Source: Hordeum vulgare subsp. vulgare | Taxonomy: Eukaryota > Streptophyta > Magnoliopsida > Poales > Poaceae | Assembly: GCF_904849725.1 (NCBI RefSeq) | Contig: NC_058522.1 | Span: forward strand, 233,653,084-233,717,083 | Length of the DNA stretch: 64,000 bases | Reading direction: 5' to 3' | Shown here: positions 54,006 through 64,000 of the stretch, in pieces | Layout: every line of letters starts with the position of its first letter | How positions within the stretch are numbered: position 1 is the stretch's first letter | Made by a program: the position numbers and the translations under genes | Notes under the pieces: generated by a model | Told to the model about the DNA's origin: nothing | The model's input: only the letters and a program-made list of their open reading frames with translations | Database searches by the model: none

Positions 54006-56634
54006 ATTATCAATGCCTAGCTAAGGGCGTTAAACAATAGCGCTTATTGGGAGGCAACCCAATGAATTTATCTTTTTCTTTCTGTTTTGTTGCGTCCACA
54101 CCATCATAATTCTGTTATGATTATGTCTTTTGTGTTTATTTTGTTTTTGAGCCAAGCAAAACCTTTATGACTAGTCTTGGTGATGGTTGTTTGATCTTGC
54201 TGGAAAAAGACAGAAACTTTTCGCTCACGAGATTATTGTTAATTTTTATTCAGAACGAGATTTTGAGTTGATTCTTTTTGCTGCTGGTTGATATGGCTTT
54301 TTCCCAGTCAGTCGTAATTTTTCAGAATTTTTGAGGTACCAGAAGTATTCGAAGTATACAGATTGCTACAGAATGGTGTGTTTTTGACAGATTCTGTTTT
54401 TGTTGAGTTGGTTGCTTGTTTTGATGAAACTATGGATAGTATCGGGGGTACTAGCCATGGAAAAGTGACAGTACAGTAATCTAACACCAATATAAATAAA
54501 AATCAAGATTTCCACAGTACCAAAAGAGGTGGTAGTTTGTTTTCTTGTGCTAATGATATCACGAGTTTCTGTTTAAGTTTTGTGTTGTGAAGTTTTCAAG
54601 TTTTGGGTCATGTTCTCATGGACAAAGGGATAAAGAGTGGAAAGAGCTCAAGCTTGGGGATGCCCAAGGCATCCCAATCCAAATTCAAGGACACCAAAAA
54701 GCCTAAGCTTGGGGATGCCCCGGGAAGGCATCCCCTCTTTCGTCTTCAATCCATCGGTAACATTACTTGGAGCTATATTTTTATTCACCACATGATATGT
54801 GTTTTTCTTGGAGCGTCTTGTATCGTAGGAGTATTTTCTTTTTCTTGTGTCACAATCTTGCTTTCTGCACACATTTTGAGAGAGACATGCACTGATCGTG
54901 AATTTGCTAGACTGCTCATCGTGCTTCACTTATATCTTTTGAGCTAGATAATTTTGCTCTATGTGCTTCACTTAGATCTTTTAGAGCACGGAGGTGCGTG
55001 ACTTGGTAGTTGGTTTGTGCTATGAAAGTTGTCCCAAAGGTGATAGGTACCCAAAGAGGATACAAAAACTTCCATATTCATGTGCATTGAGTAGAAAGAG
55101 AAGTTTGATTCCTCTCAATTAGTTTTGTGACGTGGATTTGGTAATATTAAGAGTTATGTTAGTAGGGTGTTGTGAATCTAGAAATACTTGTGTTGAAGTT
55201 AGTGATTCCCGTAACATGCACGTATGGTGAATCGCTATGTTAGGAAGTCGGAGCATAATTGATCTATTGATTGTCATCCTTTGTGTTGCGGTCGGGATCG
55301 CGCGATGGTTTACACCTACCAACCCTTCCCCTAGGAATAAAAACTTTCGCAACAAGTATGTGAGTTCTTCATGACTAATGTGAGTCCATGGTACAGATTC
55401 ACTTTCACTTTCCACCATTGCTAGCCTCTCTAGTACCGTGCAATTTTCGCCGGTGCACAAACCCACCATATGCCTTCCTCAAAACGGCCACCGTACCTAC
55501 CTACTATGGCATTTTCATAGCCATTCCGAGATATATTGCCATGCAACTCCCACCGTTCCGTCTCATGACTTGTGTCGTCACTTTCATATTGCCATTGCAT
55601 GATCGTAAGATAGCTAGCGAGATGTTTCAACGTCATACGCCAAGCTAGATCGTTGCACATCCCGGTACACTGCCGGAGGCATTTCCTGTAGAGTCCTCAT
55701 CGTTCTAAGCTTTGAGTTGTGAGTAAATAAAAGTGTGATGATCGTCATTATTAGAGCATTGTCCCATTTGAGGAAATAAATAAATAAATAAGAGGCCAAA
55801 GTTGCCCACAAAAAAAGAGAAAAAAAGAGAGGCCAAAGAGCCCAAATAAAAAAAAGAGAAAAAGAGAGAAGGGACAATGCTACTATCTTTTTTCCACACT
55901 TGTGCTTCATAATAGCACCATGTTCTTCATGATTGAGAACCTCTTCTTTTGTCACCACCATATACTAGCGGGAATCTTTATTTTATAACTTGGCTTGTAT
56001 ATTCCAATGATGGGCTTCCTCAAATTGCCCTAGGTCTTCGTGAGCAAGCAAGTTGGATGCACACCCACTAGTTCTCCTTTTGAGCTTTCACATACTTATA
56101 GCTCTAGTGCATCCTTTATATGGCAATCCCTACTTGTTCACATTGATATCTATTAATGGGCATCTCCATAGCCCTTTAATACGCCGAGTCAATGTGACCA
56201 TCTCCTCCTTTTTGTCTCACAACCACCACCACACTCTATTCCACCTATAGTGCTATATCCATGGCTCACGCTCATGTATTGCATGATAGTTGAAAAAGGT
56301 TTGAGAAAGTAAGAGTGCGAAAACAATTACTTGGCCAATACCGGGGTTGTGCATGATTTAAATTAGTTGTGTGGGGATGATGGAGCATAGCCAGACTATA
56401 TGATTCTGTAGGGATAACTTTCTTTGGCCTTGTTATTTCGAAAGTTCATGATTACCTTGCTAGTTTGCTTGAAGTATTATTGTTTTCATGTCAATAGCAA
56501 ACTATTGTTTCAAATCTTACGGATCTGAACATTCATGTCACATGAAAGAAGTTACAAAGGACAACTATGCTAGGTAGCATTCCACATAAAAAAATTAGTC
56601 TTTATCACTTCCCTACTCGAGGACGAGCAGGAGT
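54006..56634 (+). other. 3' noncoding region of the gag-pol-less gypsy element
   Basis: No supported ORF. Two polypurine-like motifs, CAAGCTTGGGGATGCC (54649-54664) and TAAGCTTGGGGATGCC (54704-54719), share the family's own GGGGATG variant. A CCACCGTACCTACCTA block (about 55489-55504) corresponds to the 26-bp block of the other gypsy elements. An (AAAT)n run lies at about 55775-55793. Confidence 0.7.
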
Positions 56635-56650
56635 TAAGCTTGGGGATGCT
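56635..56650 (+). promoter_or_regulatory. Polypurine tract of the gag-pol-less gypsy element
   Basis: TAAGCTTGGGGATGCT directly before the 3' LTR. Confidence 0.8.
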
Positions 56651-58155
56651 TGATACGTCTCCAACGTATCTATAATTTTTGATGGTTCCATGCTATTATC
56701 TTATCAAACTTTGGATGTTTTGTATGCCTTTTATATCTTTTTCGGGACTAACTTATTAACTCAGTGCCAAGTGTCAGTTCCTGTTTTTTCTGTATTCTGA
56801 CCCTTTTCACAGGAGGATTTTAAACGGTGTCTAAACGGAATAAAACTTCCGAAAAGATTTTTTCCAGAACAGAAGATACGCACAAGACTTGAGAACCAAG
56901 GCACGGGCCACCAGGGGACCCCACAAGCCCCCTAGGCGCGGCCAGGGGGGCCCGCGCCTAGCAGGCTTGTGGGCCCCCTGTGGCTCGTCTGCCCTACCTC
57001 TTCCGCCTATAAATTCAGAAAAATTCCAAAATTGCGGGAGAGATCCACGAAAATACTTTTCCGCCGCTACAAGCTTCTGTCTCCGCAAGATCCCATATGG
57101 GGCACGTTCTGGTGCCCTACCGGAGGGGGATTCGGATACGGAGGGCTTATTCATCAACACCATGACCTCTCCGATGATGTGTGAGTAGTTCACCATAGAC
57201 CTTCGGGTCCATATCTTGTAGCTAGATGGCTTCTTCTCTCTCTTGGATCTTCAATACAAAGTTCTCCATGATCTTCATGGAGATCTATCCGATGTAATCT
57301 TCTTTTGTGGTGTGTTTGTCGAGATCCGATGAATTGTGGATTTATGATCAGATTATCTATGAATCTTATTTGAGTTTCTTCTGATCTCTTATATGCATGA
57401 TTTCATATCCTTGAAATTATCTTCTAGTTGTGGGTTTTGTTTGGCCAACTTGATCTATGATTCTTGCAACAGGAGAAGTGCTTGGTTTTGGGTTCATACC
57501 ATGCGGTGACCTCATCCAGTGACAGAAGGGGTAGCGAGGCACGCATCGTGTTGTTGCCATCAAGGGTAAAAGATGGGGTTCTCATCATTGGTTTGAGTTT
57601 ATCCCTCTACATCATGTCATCTTGCTTAAGGCATTACTCTGTTCGTCAAGAACTCAATACACTAGATGCATGCTGGATAGCGGTCGGTGTGTGGAGTAAT
57701 AGTAGTAGATGCAAAAAGTATCGGTCTACTTGTCTCGGACGTGATGCCTATATGTATGATCATTGCCTTAGATATCGTCATGACTTTGCGTGGTTCTATC
57801 AATTGCTCGACAGTAATTTGTTCACCCATCGTATTATTTGCTATTTTGGGAGAAGCCTCTAGTGAACACTATGGCCCTCGGGTCTACTTCACACCATATT
57901 TTCAGCCTTACACTTTTACTTCGTTGTACTTTCCGCCTTCAGATCTCACTTTGCAATCAATCTTGAAGGGATTGACAACCCCTTTATAGTGTTGGGTGCA
58001 AGCTCTTTGTGTTTGCGCAGGTACTCTAGACTTGGCGCGATTCTCCTATTGGATTGATACCTTGGTTCTCAAACTGAGGGAAATACTAACTGCTCCTGTG
58101 CTGCATCACCCTTTCCTCTTCAAGGGAAAAACCAACACAAGCTCAAGAGGCGGCA
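56651..58155 (+). repeat. 3' LTR of the gag-pol-less gypsy element
   Basis: 1505 bp, TGATACGTCTCCAACG to CTCAAGAGGCGGCA, with the hairpin (56919-56977) and TATA-like tract (about 57007). Its start keeps the usual TGATACGTC, while the 5' copy has lost the GT of CGTC. Confidence 0.93.
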
Positions 58156-58160
58156 TAGAA

Positions 58161-58884
58161 CTAATGATAATATCATCCACATATATTTGACAGACAAATA
58201 GTTCCCATTAACACTTTTAGTGAATAAGGTTGCATCAATTTTACCAATCTCAAAACCCTTTCCAATGAGAAACTTCGCTAGGCATTTGTACCAAGCTCTA
58301 GCTACTTGTTTAAGACTGTATGAAGTTTTACGAAGTTTGTAAACATGATCAGGTTTCTTTGGGTTAACAAAACCACGAGGTTGTTTAACATAAATTTCCT
58401 CTTCAATTTCTCCATTGAGAAAGGCACTTTTAATATCCATTTGGTACAGTCTTATATCATGTTGATTGGCATAAGCTAGAAGAATACGAACGGCTTCAAG
58501 TCTAGCAACAGGAGCATAAGTCTCACCATAGTCCATACCTTAGACTTGCGTGTATCCTTGGGCTACGATACGTGCTTTGTTGTGTACAATTTGTCCATCT
58601 TCATCTTGCTTGTTTCGAAACACCCATCTTGTACCAATGATATTCTGCTCGCCTTCTAGTTTTTCAACAAGTGTCCATACTTGGTTCCTCTCGAAGTTGT
58701 GTAGCTCTTCATGCTTGGCATTCACCCAATCTGGATCTTGGAGAGCTTCTTCTACCTTCAAGGGTTCAATGCTAGAGATGCAAGAATAATGCTCACAAAG
58801 GTTAGCTAGTCGAGTTTTAAAGCGAGTGATGCTCCCGTTTTTTATGTCACCATAGATTTGTTTCAACAAATGATCTGTGTCCAC
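58161..58884 (-). pseudogene. pol: Host Sirevirus reverse transcriptase, part before the insertion
   Basis: On the minus strand: EELHNFERNQVWTLVE, GTRWVFRNKQDEDG, KARIVAQGYTQV, then a TAA/TAG-type break near 58540 and DYGETYAPVARLEAVRILLA, FLNGEIEEEIYVKQPRGFV and YKLRKTSYSLKQ. The catalytic YVDD (about 58168-58179) is in a shifted frame relative to the preceding text, so a frameshift precedes it. The gypsy element is inserted only a few codons after YVDD. Confidence 0.9.
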
Positions 58885-59331
58885 TCTTCATCTAACACTT
58901 GACATTTTCTTCTTGTTGGATGCAGTAGCTTCTTCTTCATCATCATCATCATCATCTTGAGTGTTGTCATTGACGTAATCATCTCCTTGAGGTGGTGGTG
59001 AGGAAGGTTGAGGTGGATCATCACGATGTACTTCTTCCTCTTCTTCATCATGTCATGTACCACTTGTACATGCTTCCATCTCATTTTGCGGTTCGCCTTA
59101 ATGCGAAGTAGGAGCTTCCACTTGAGTTGATGAAGTACTTTCCTTCACCTCCATGGGAAGAATCTTTCCAATGGACAAGTCTTTGATAGCTTCCGAATGT
59201 TCCTTATCTCCTATATCAATTGGCAATTCTTCGACTTGTGAACCGTTAGTCTCATCGAACTTCACATCTACCATGTCTTCAACTTTTCGAGTGAAGTTGT
59301 TGTAGACACAGTAAGCGTGAGAGTTTGTTTT
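58885..59331 (-). pseudogene. pol: Host Sirevirus linker between integrase and RT
   Basis: Hydrophilic linker in broken frames, with an acidic run (QDDDDDDEEEATAS type) encoded by an ATC-rich microsatellite at about 58925-58957. No catalytic motif. Confidence 0.6.
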
Positions 59332-60072
59332 TCAACCAAGAAGGAAACTTTCATAAGATTTAGGTGCAAATTTAGACCGGCGATGCTTATCAAGAATATA
59401 GCACTTAGAGTCGAGTACTCGAAAGTATCCAACTTGGGGTTTGTTACCGGTGAGTAGCTTGTATGTCGTTTTATCGAGAAGCTTGTGTAGGTAGAGTCGG
59501 TTTATGGCATGGCAAGATGTTTCCAAGGCTTCTGCCCAAAAGTGTCTCGGAGTCTTATATTCATCAAGCATCTCGCCATCTCTATGAGCGTCTGGTTCTT
59601 CCTCTCAACAACTCCATTTTTTGAGGTGTGTATGTCGCCGAGAACTCATGTAAGATACCTTCTTCGTCAAGAAAAGTATCCACATTAGTGTTCTTGAACT
59701 CCGTTCTGTTGTCGCTCCAAACCTTCCTGATCTTCACTTCAAACTGGTTTTGAGCTTTCTGAGCAAAGTTCTTGAAGATCATTTGTACCTGCGACTTATC
59801 ATTGAGAAAGAACACCCACGTAAATCTCGAAAAATCATCAATAATGACTAGACCATAAGAATTTGCACCAAGGCTCTTATAAGCATTGGGACCAAGAGAT
59901 CCATGTGAAGCAGCTCGAGGGGTCTTCTTGTGGTCATGATGTTCTTCACAGGATGACTTCCACCAACTAGTTTTCCTGCTTGACAATCACTACAAAGTCT
60001 ATCTTTCTCAAAGATAACATCTATAACACCAATAATATGATCACCTTTGATATGTTTGTCAAGATTATGCAT
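59332..60072 (-). pseudogene. pol: Host Sirevirus integrase
   Basis: Broken into several frames on the minus strand. The core reads LLHMDLL (first Asp), GLVIIDDFSRFTWVFFL, KVWSDNRTEFKN (second Asp region, Gly changed to Arg) and a frameshifted region around YTPQKMELL, where the Glu is expected. RHFWAEALETSCHAINRLYL and YKLLTGNKPQVGYFRVL (59332-59571) form the C-terminal part. Several defects make it non-functional. Confidence 0.85.
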
Positions 60073-60547
60073 ACCAACATGTCCAAGCCTTCTATGCCAT
60101 AACTAACCTTTAGAAGATTTTGCAATAAGGCATTTACGGGTTTGGATATTTTAGACAAGTCAACAATATATAGATCACATCTACGGAATCCACTAAATAC
60201 AATGTTGTGATTGTCGCTACGAAACACTCGGCATTCAACTTTCGTAAATAGCACATCGAAACCAAAAATTGCTAGTCTAGATACGGAAAGTAGATTGTAG
60301 CCAAGAGATTCTACTAGCATGACATTCTGAATGGAACTGTCATGAGATACGACCACCTTACCAAGACCAAGTACCTTACCTTTGGAGTTGTCTCCAAAAG
60401 TTACATACGTTCGAGGTCCATGATTCGGTGTGATCTCATGGAACATGTCTTTATCTCCGGTCATGTGATCAGTGCATCCACTATTGAGAACCTACTCCTT
60501 ACCACCGGCCATGTAGTCTTTAAGGTTAGCCATAAGACTGAGATTCT
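60073..60547 (-). pseudogene. pol: Host Sirevirus protease and pre-integrase region
   Basis: The protease site reads VLNSGCTDHMTG on the minus strand; the catalytic Asp is replaced by Asn (AAT, 60483-60485) and a TAG (60492-60494) stands where Trp is usual. Then YVTFGDNSKGKVLGLGKVVV and LVESLGYNLLSVSRL, typical of copia protease. The following text belongs to the pre-integrase zinc region but is frameshifted near 60120. Confidence 0.85.
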
Positions 60548-60924
60548 TCATGGTCTTCTCATACTCGATGTCGAAGTCCTCATCTTCATCGTAGTAGCCA
60601 CGCTCACGTAATCATCATCAGATGAAGCTTCCTCGTAAGAGACAAAAGTTTCATCGAAAATTTGACTATTACAACGTTCATGTTTCTGCATTCGAATGGA
60701 TTTGGCGATGATGTTGCTAATAGTAACGACATTCATGTTTCGGTTGGTTTCATTTTATGGAAAGCAATGTATTTCTGAACAATGATATCAAGATTTTTCA
60801 GGGACTAATTTGGATATTTTTTCTAAGTCTTTCCATAAGGTATGAGCACACTCAAAGTTTTGCAATTGATTAAGCACATTTCTTGGTAAACCTCTAATGA
60901 TAAGATTGACAGTGTTAAGATTAC
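60548..60924 (-). pseudogene. gag: Host Sirevirus Gag fragment
   Basis: Minus-strand text such as LPRNVLNQLQNFECAHTLWK (60790-60900) resembles a copia Gag domain, with stops after EKS and near 60750. The rest of gag, the primer site and the 5' LTR lie to the right, beyond the gypsy element that starts at 60925. ATTAC (60920-60924) is the presumed target duplication. Confidence 0.65.
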
Positions 60925-62435
60925 TGATACGTCTCCGTCGTATCTACTTTTCCGAACTCTTTTGCCCTTGTTTTGGACTCTAACTTGCATGATTTGAATG
61001 GAACTAACTCGGACTAACGTTGTTTTCAGCAGAATTGCCATGGTGTTGTTGTTGTGCAGAAATAAAAGTCCTCAGAATGACCTGAAAATTTACGGAGAAT
61101 TTTTCTGGAATTAATGAAAAATACCTGCGCAAAGATCCACCGGAGGGGTTGGGCCATTGGGCCACAAGCCCACTAGCCACGGCCACCCCCCAGGCCACAC
61201 CAACCAGGCTTGTGGAGCCCACAGAGCTCCACCGCCTCCAAACTGAGCTCTATATATTCCGTTTCGCCCGGAAAAAAAATCACGGAGAAGGATTCATCGC
61301 GGTTTACGATACGGAGGCGCCACCACCTCCTGTTCTTCATCTGGAGGGCAGATCTGGAGTCCGTTCTGGGCTCCGGAGAGGGGAAATTGCCGCCATCGTC
61401 ATCATCAACCTTCCTCTATCGCCAATTCCATGATGCTCTTCACCGTGTGTGAGTAATCTCATCGTAGGCTTGCTGGACGGTGATGAGTTGGATGAGATCT
61501 ATCATGTAATCGAGTTAGTTTTGACGGGGATTGATCCCTAGTATCCACTATGTTCTCAGATTGATGTTGCTACTACTTTGCCATGCTTAATGCTTGTCAC
61601 TAGGGCCCGAGTGTCATGATTTCAGATCTGAACCTATTATGCTGTCGCCAATATATGTGTGTTTTAGATCCCATCTTGCAAGTTGTAGTCACCTACTATG
61701 TGTTATGACCCGGCAACCCCGGAGTGACAATAGCCGGAACCACTCCCGGAGATGACCATAGTATGAGGAGTTCATGTATTCACCAAGTGTTATTGCGTTG
61801 GTCCGGTTCTTTATTAAAAGGAGAACCTTACTATCCCGTAGTTTCCATTAGGACCCCGCTGCCACGGGAGGGATGGACGATAGATGTCATGCAAGTTCTT
61901 TTCCCTAAGCACGTATGACTACATACAAAATACATTCCTACATTAGATTGACGAACGGGAGCTAGTTACTTATATCTCCGTGTTATAGTTGTTACATGAT
62001 GAATCACATCCGGCATAATCATCCATCACCGATCCAATGCATACGAGTCTTTTACTACTGGTCCTTGCTACTGCTGTTACTCTGCTGCTACTGTTGTTAC
62101 TTTGCCGCTACTGCTGTTACTTGCTACTACTGTCACTACTGCAGTTACTTGTTACTTTGCTGTTACCTGCTGCAATATTTTACTGGCGCCATTGATACAA
62201 CAAGTTAGGAATAGTTTGTCGTCAACAGACCCTTTCCTGGCACCGTTGCTATCATACCACTTTGCTACTGATACTTTGCTTGCAGACACCAATGTTTCAG
62301 GTGTGGTTGAATTGACAACTTAGCTGCTAATACTTGAGAATATTCTTTCACTTCCCCTTGAGTCGAATCAATAAATTTGGGTTGAGTCCTCTACCATCGA
62401 AAACTGTTGCTATCCCCTACACTTGTGGGTTATGA
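60925..62435 (+). repeat. 5' LTR of the right-hand gypsy element
   Basis: 1511 bp, TGATACGTCTCCGTCG to about CTTGTGGGTTATGA, where CA is expected at the end. Hairpin 61161-61217, TATA-like TATATATT (61250-61257), a CTG/GTT-rich tract (about 62054-62175) and an embedded primer-site-like TGGCACCGTTGCTATC (about 62239). Confidence 0.88.
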
Positions 62436-62446
62436 AGACTATTTTT

Positions 62447-62464
62447 TGGCGTCGTTTCCGGGAA
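62447..62464 (+). promoter_or_regulatory. Primer-binding site of the right-hand gypsy element
   Basis: TGGCGTCGTTTCCGGGAA, 11 bases after the LTR; a tRNA-Asp-type site with a few changes. Confidence 0.75.
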
Positions 62465-62514
62465 AGCACAACTATATTCTCCGAGTCACTTGGGATTGAC
62501 GTCTGCTGGTCACT

Positions 62515-64000
62515 ATGAGGAATCCAAAAGATCCAAGAACTAAAGTCTTGCCTTCCACTACGAGGACAAGTAAGGAACTACCATCTAGCTCTGCACTTGA
62601 TTCACCTTCGGTTATGAGTAAGTTTGCGACATCACCTCCTGCTAGAAATCTTGATATGTCGCCTGTGCTTGATGATGCTACTTCTACTGCCCATGATGCT
62701 TATGATGATGCTATGCTTGATATTGCTTTGCCTGATGATGCTATGCTTGATACTGCTTTGCCACTAGGTGCATTCCTTGATACACAAATTTCTAGAGTTG
62801 CTGCTAGATGTGATGATACTTCTGAAACTACTGATACTATTGAAGTAGAACCTGTTATTTTTCCTGCTAGAACTAGCTCTCCTATACCTGAATTGCCTGT
62901 TATGCCTGAATGTTATGTTATGGAGGGAGAGATAGCTGAGGACTTTCTTGCGTGTAAGGATAGCTATGATGTTGAGAAATTACTGCGCAAGTGGAAAGAA
63001 AAATCTCTGAACGCTAGGATGAAATACGACCCGAAGTTTGCTACTTCGCCTATCTTTGTGACTGATAAGGATTATGAATTCTCTATCGACCCCGAGTTAA
63101 TCACTATTGTCGAATCTGATCCTTTTCACGGTTATGACTCTGAAACGGTTGTAGCCCATCTTACCAAACTGCACGATATAGCCACCCTATTCACTAGTGA
63201 GGAAAAGATCCACCACTACTATATCCTCAAGTTGTTTCCTTTCTCGCTAAAGGATGATGCTAAGACCTGCTCACTTCTCTTGCTCCTGGTTGTGTGTGTA
63301 GCCCCCAGGATATGGTCTACTACTTCTCTGAAAAGTATTTCCCTGCCCATAAGAAGCAAGCTACCTTGCAGGAAATATACAACTTTTCTCAAGCTAAGGA
63401 AGAGAGTCTCCCACAAGCTTGGGGGAGGCTCATCCAGCTACTGAATGCTTTGCCTGATCACCCTCTTGAGAAGAATGAAATACTTGATATCTTCTATAAT
63501 GGACTTACTGATGCTTCCAAAGACCACCTAGATAGTTGTGCTGGTTGTGTTTTTAGGGAACGAACTGTAGAACAAGTTGAGATTCTACTGAATAACATCT
63601 TGTGCAATGAGAATGCTTGGACTATTCCCGAACCACCTCCTAAGCGAACTCCAAAGAAAAGAGGTATTCTATACCTCAGTCCTGAAGATATGCAAGAAGC
63701 CTAGAAATCTATGCGAGAGAAAGGCATTAAATCTGAAGATGTCAAAAATCTACCACCTATTGAAGAGATCCATGGTCTCGATAACCCGATACAGGTAGTA
63801 CAAGTAAATTCTCTATGTAGGTTTGATGAGAGTGATATTCCTTTTGATAAACCTGCTAGCCTATGCCTGGATGAATTTGATAACTTCGTTGCCAAACAAC
63901 AAAGTTTCAATGATTATGTTAGCAGACAATTGGAACAGAATGCTCGTATGCTTAGTCATTTAAGTGCTTGTGTGGACAGAAATGTCAATGATCTTAAGCT
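62515..64000 (+). pseudogene. gag: Gypsy Gag, broken, runs off the window
   Basis: Starts at ATG 62515, 50 bp after the primer site. The first frame (to about 63265) carries the shared N terminus SSALDSPSVMSKFATSPPAR, a shorter DDAMLDxALP repeat than its relative, and the gag domain start (YYILKLFPFSLKDDAK). A small deletion near 63265 shifts the frame; Gag continues as YYFSEKYFPAHKKQ and ALPDHPLEKNEILDIFYNGL (63294 on). A TAG (63702-63704) stands where the relative has Lys. The same frame then continues to the end of the window. Confidence 0.88.

Larger units (their letters stand above)
51430..58155 (+). mobile_element. Gypsy element without gag-pol (Sabrina-like LTR type)
   Basis: 6726 bp flanked by perfect TAGAA (51425-51429 and 58156-58160). 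LTRs 51430-52925 and 56651-58155. The internal 3.7 kb has duplicated primer sites, a degenerate ORF of unknown function, two polypurine-like repeats and a long 3' noncoding region. No gag, protease, RT or integrase is seen. The LTR text recalls abundant non-autonomous Triticeae gypsy families such as Sabrina; the name is a suggestion from memory. Confidence 0.92.
60925..64000 (+). mobile_element. Gypsy retrotransposon, right part outside the window
   Basis: 5' LTR, primer site and a broken gag of the same family as the element at 23116-32386, in the same orientation. The window ends inside gag, so protease and later parts cannot be judged. Confidence 0.9.

Noticed and set aside
54006..56634. 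Possible host gene in a 2.6 kb AT-rich stretch
   Set aside because: No long ORF or splice-supported coding pattern; it lies between element landmarks inside a TSD-bounded gypsy element.

Overview
The window looks like intergenic chromosomal DNA of a Triticeae grass (wheat, Aegilops, barley type). Essentially all 64 kb is LTR retrotransposon, and I found no host gene outside a transposon, no rRNA or tRNA gene and no CRISPR array. The diagnosis rests on recognisable grass element types: a copia element with an Angela/BARE/WIS-type LTR, Athila-like gypsy elements whose LTRs begin TGATACGTC, and Sirevirus-type copia elements with tRNA-iMet primer sites and coiled-coil Gag proteins.

The window can be read as one stack of insertions within insertions, supported by target-site duplications (TSDs). 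The oldest layer visible is a minus-strand Sirevirus-like copia element (host element). Its pieces lie at 22543-23115, 32392-33970, 50358-51429 and 58161-60924. Five elements interrupt it: a minus-strand non-autonomous LTR element carrying a B3-domain ORF (17495-22542); a gypsy element with gag and protease only (23116-32386, TSD ACAGT); a second, gag-only Sirevirus of the same family (33971-50352, TSD GAGTT/AAGTT); a gypsy element with no gag-pol (51430-58155, TSD TAGAA); and another gypsy element that runs off the right end (60925-64000).

A third layer follows. An Athila-like gypsy element (8301-17494) sits 10 bp from the end of the B3 element's LTR. A minus-strand solo gypsy LTR (about 20054-21596) sits inside the B3 element. 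A complete minus-strand Sirevirus (34868-45321, TSD GTGGT) sits inside an LTR of the gag-only Sirevirus. A fourth layer sits in the Athila-like element: an Angela-type copia element (1-8300) splits its protease at the active-site codons, and a solo Angela-type LTR (14056-15819, TSD ATTAT) lies in its 3' noncoding region.

Every gag-pol reading frame is broken by frameshifts, stops or insertions, so nothing here looks autonomous. The ORFs that stay open and fall outside ordinary gag-pol are the B3 ORF (18011-18676), an ORF in the env position of the Athila-like element (12141-12662) and an ATHILA ORF1-like ORF (28596-29279). The less expected observations concern noncoding structure. A GC-rich hairpin module occurs in all the gypsy LTRs and again upstream of both 3' ORFs. 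A family-matched second polypurine tract lies just after the 3' ORF. Primer-site-like sequences are embedded in or duplicated beside gypsy LTR ends. Palindrome arrays sit directly upstream of the Sirevirus TATA boxes. The Angela-type element has a head-to-head inverted 5' end.
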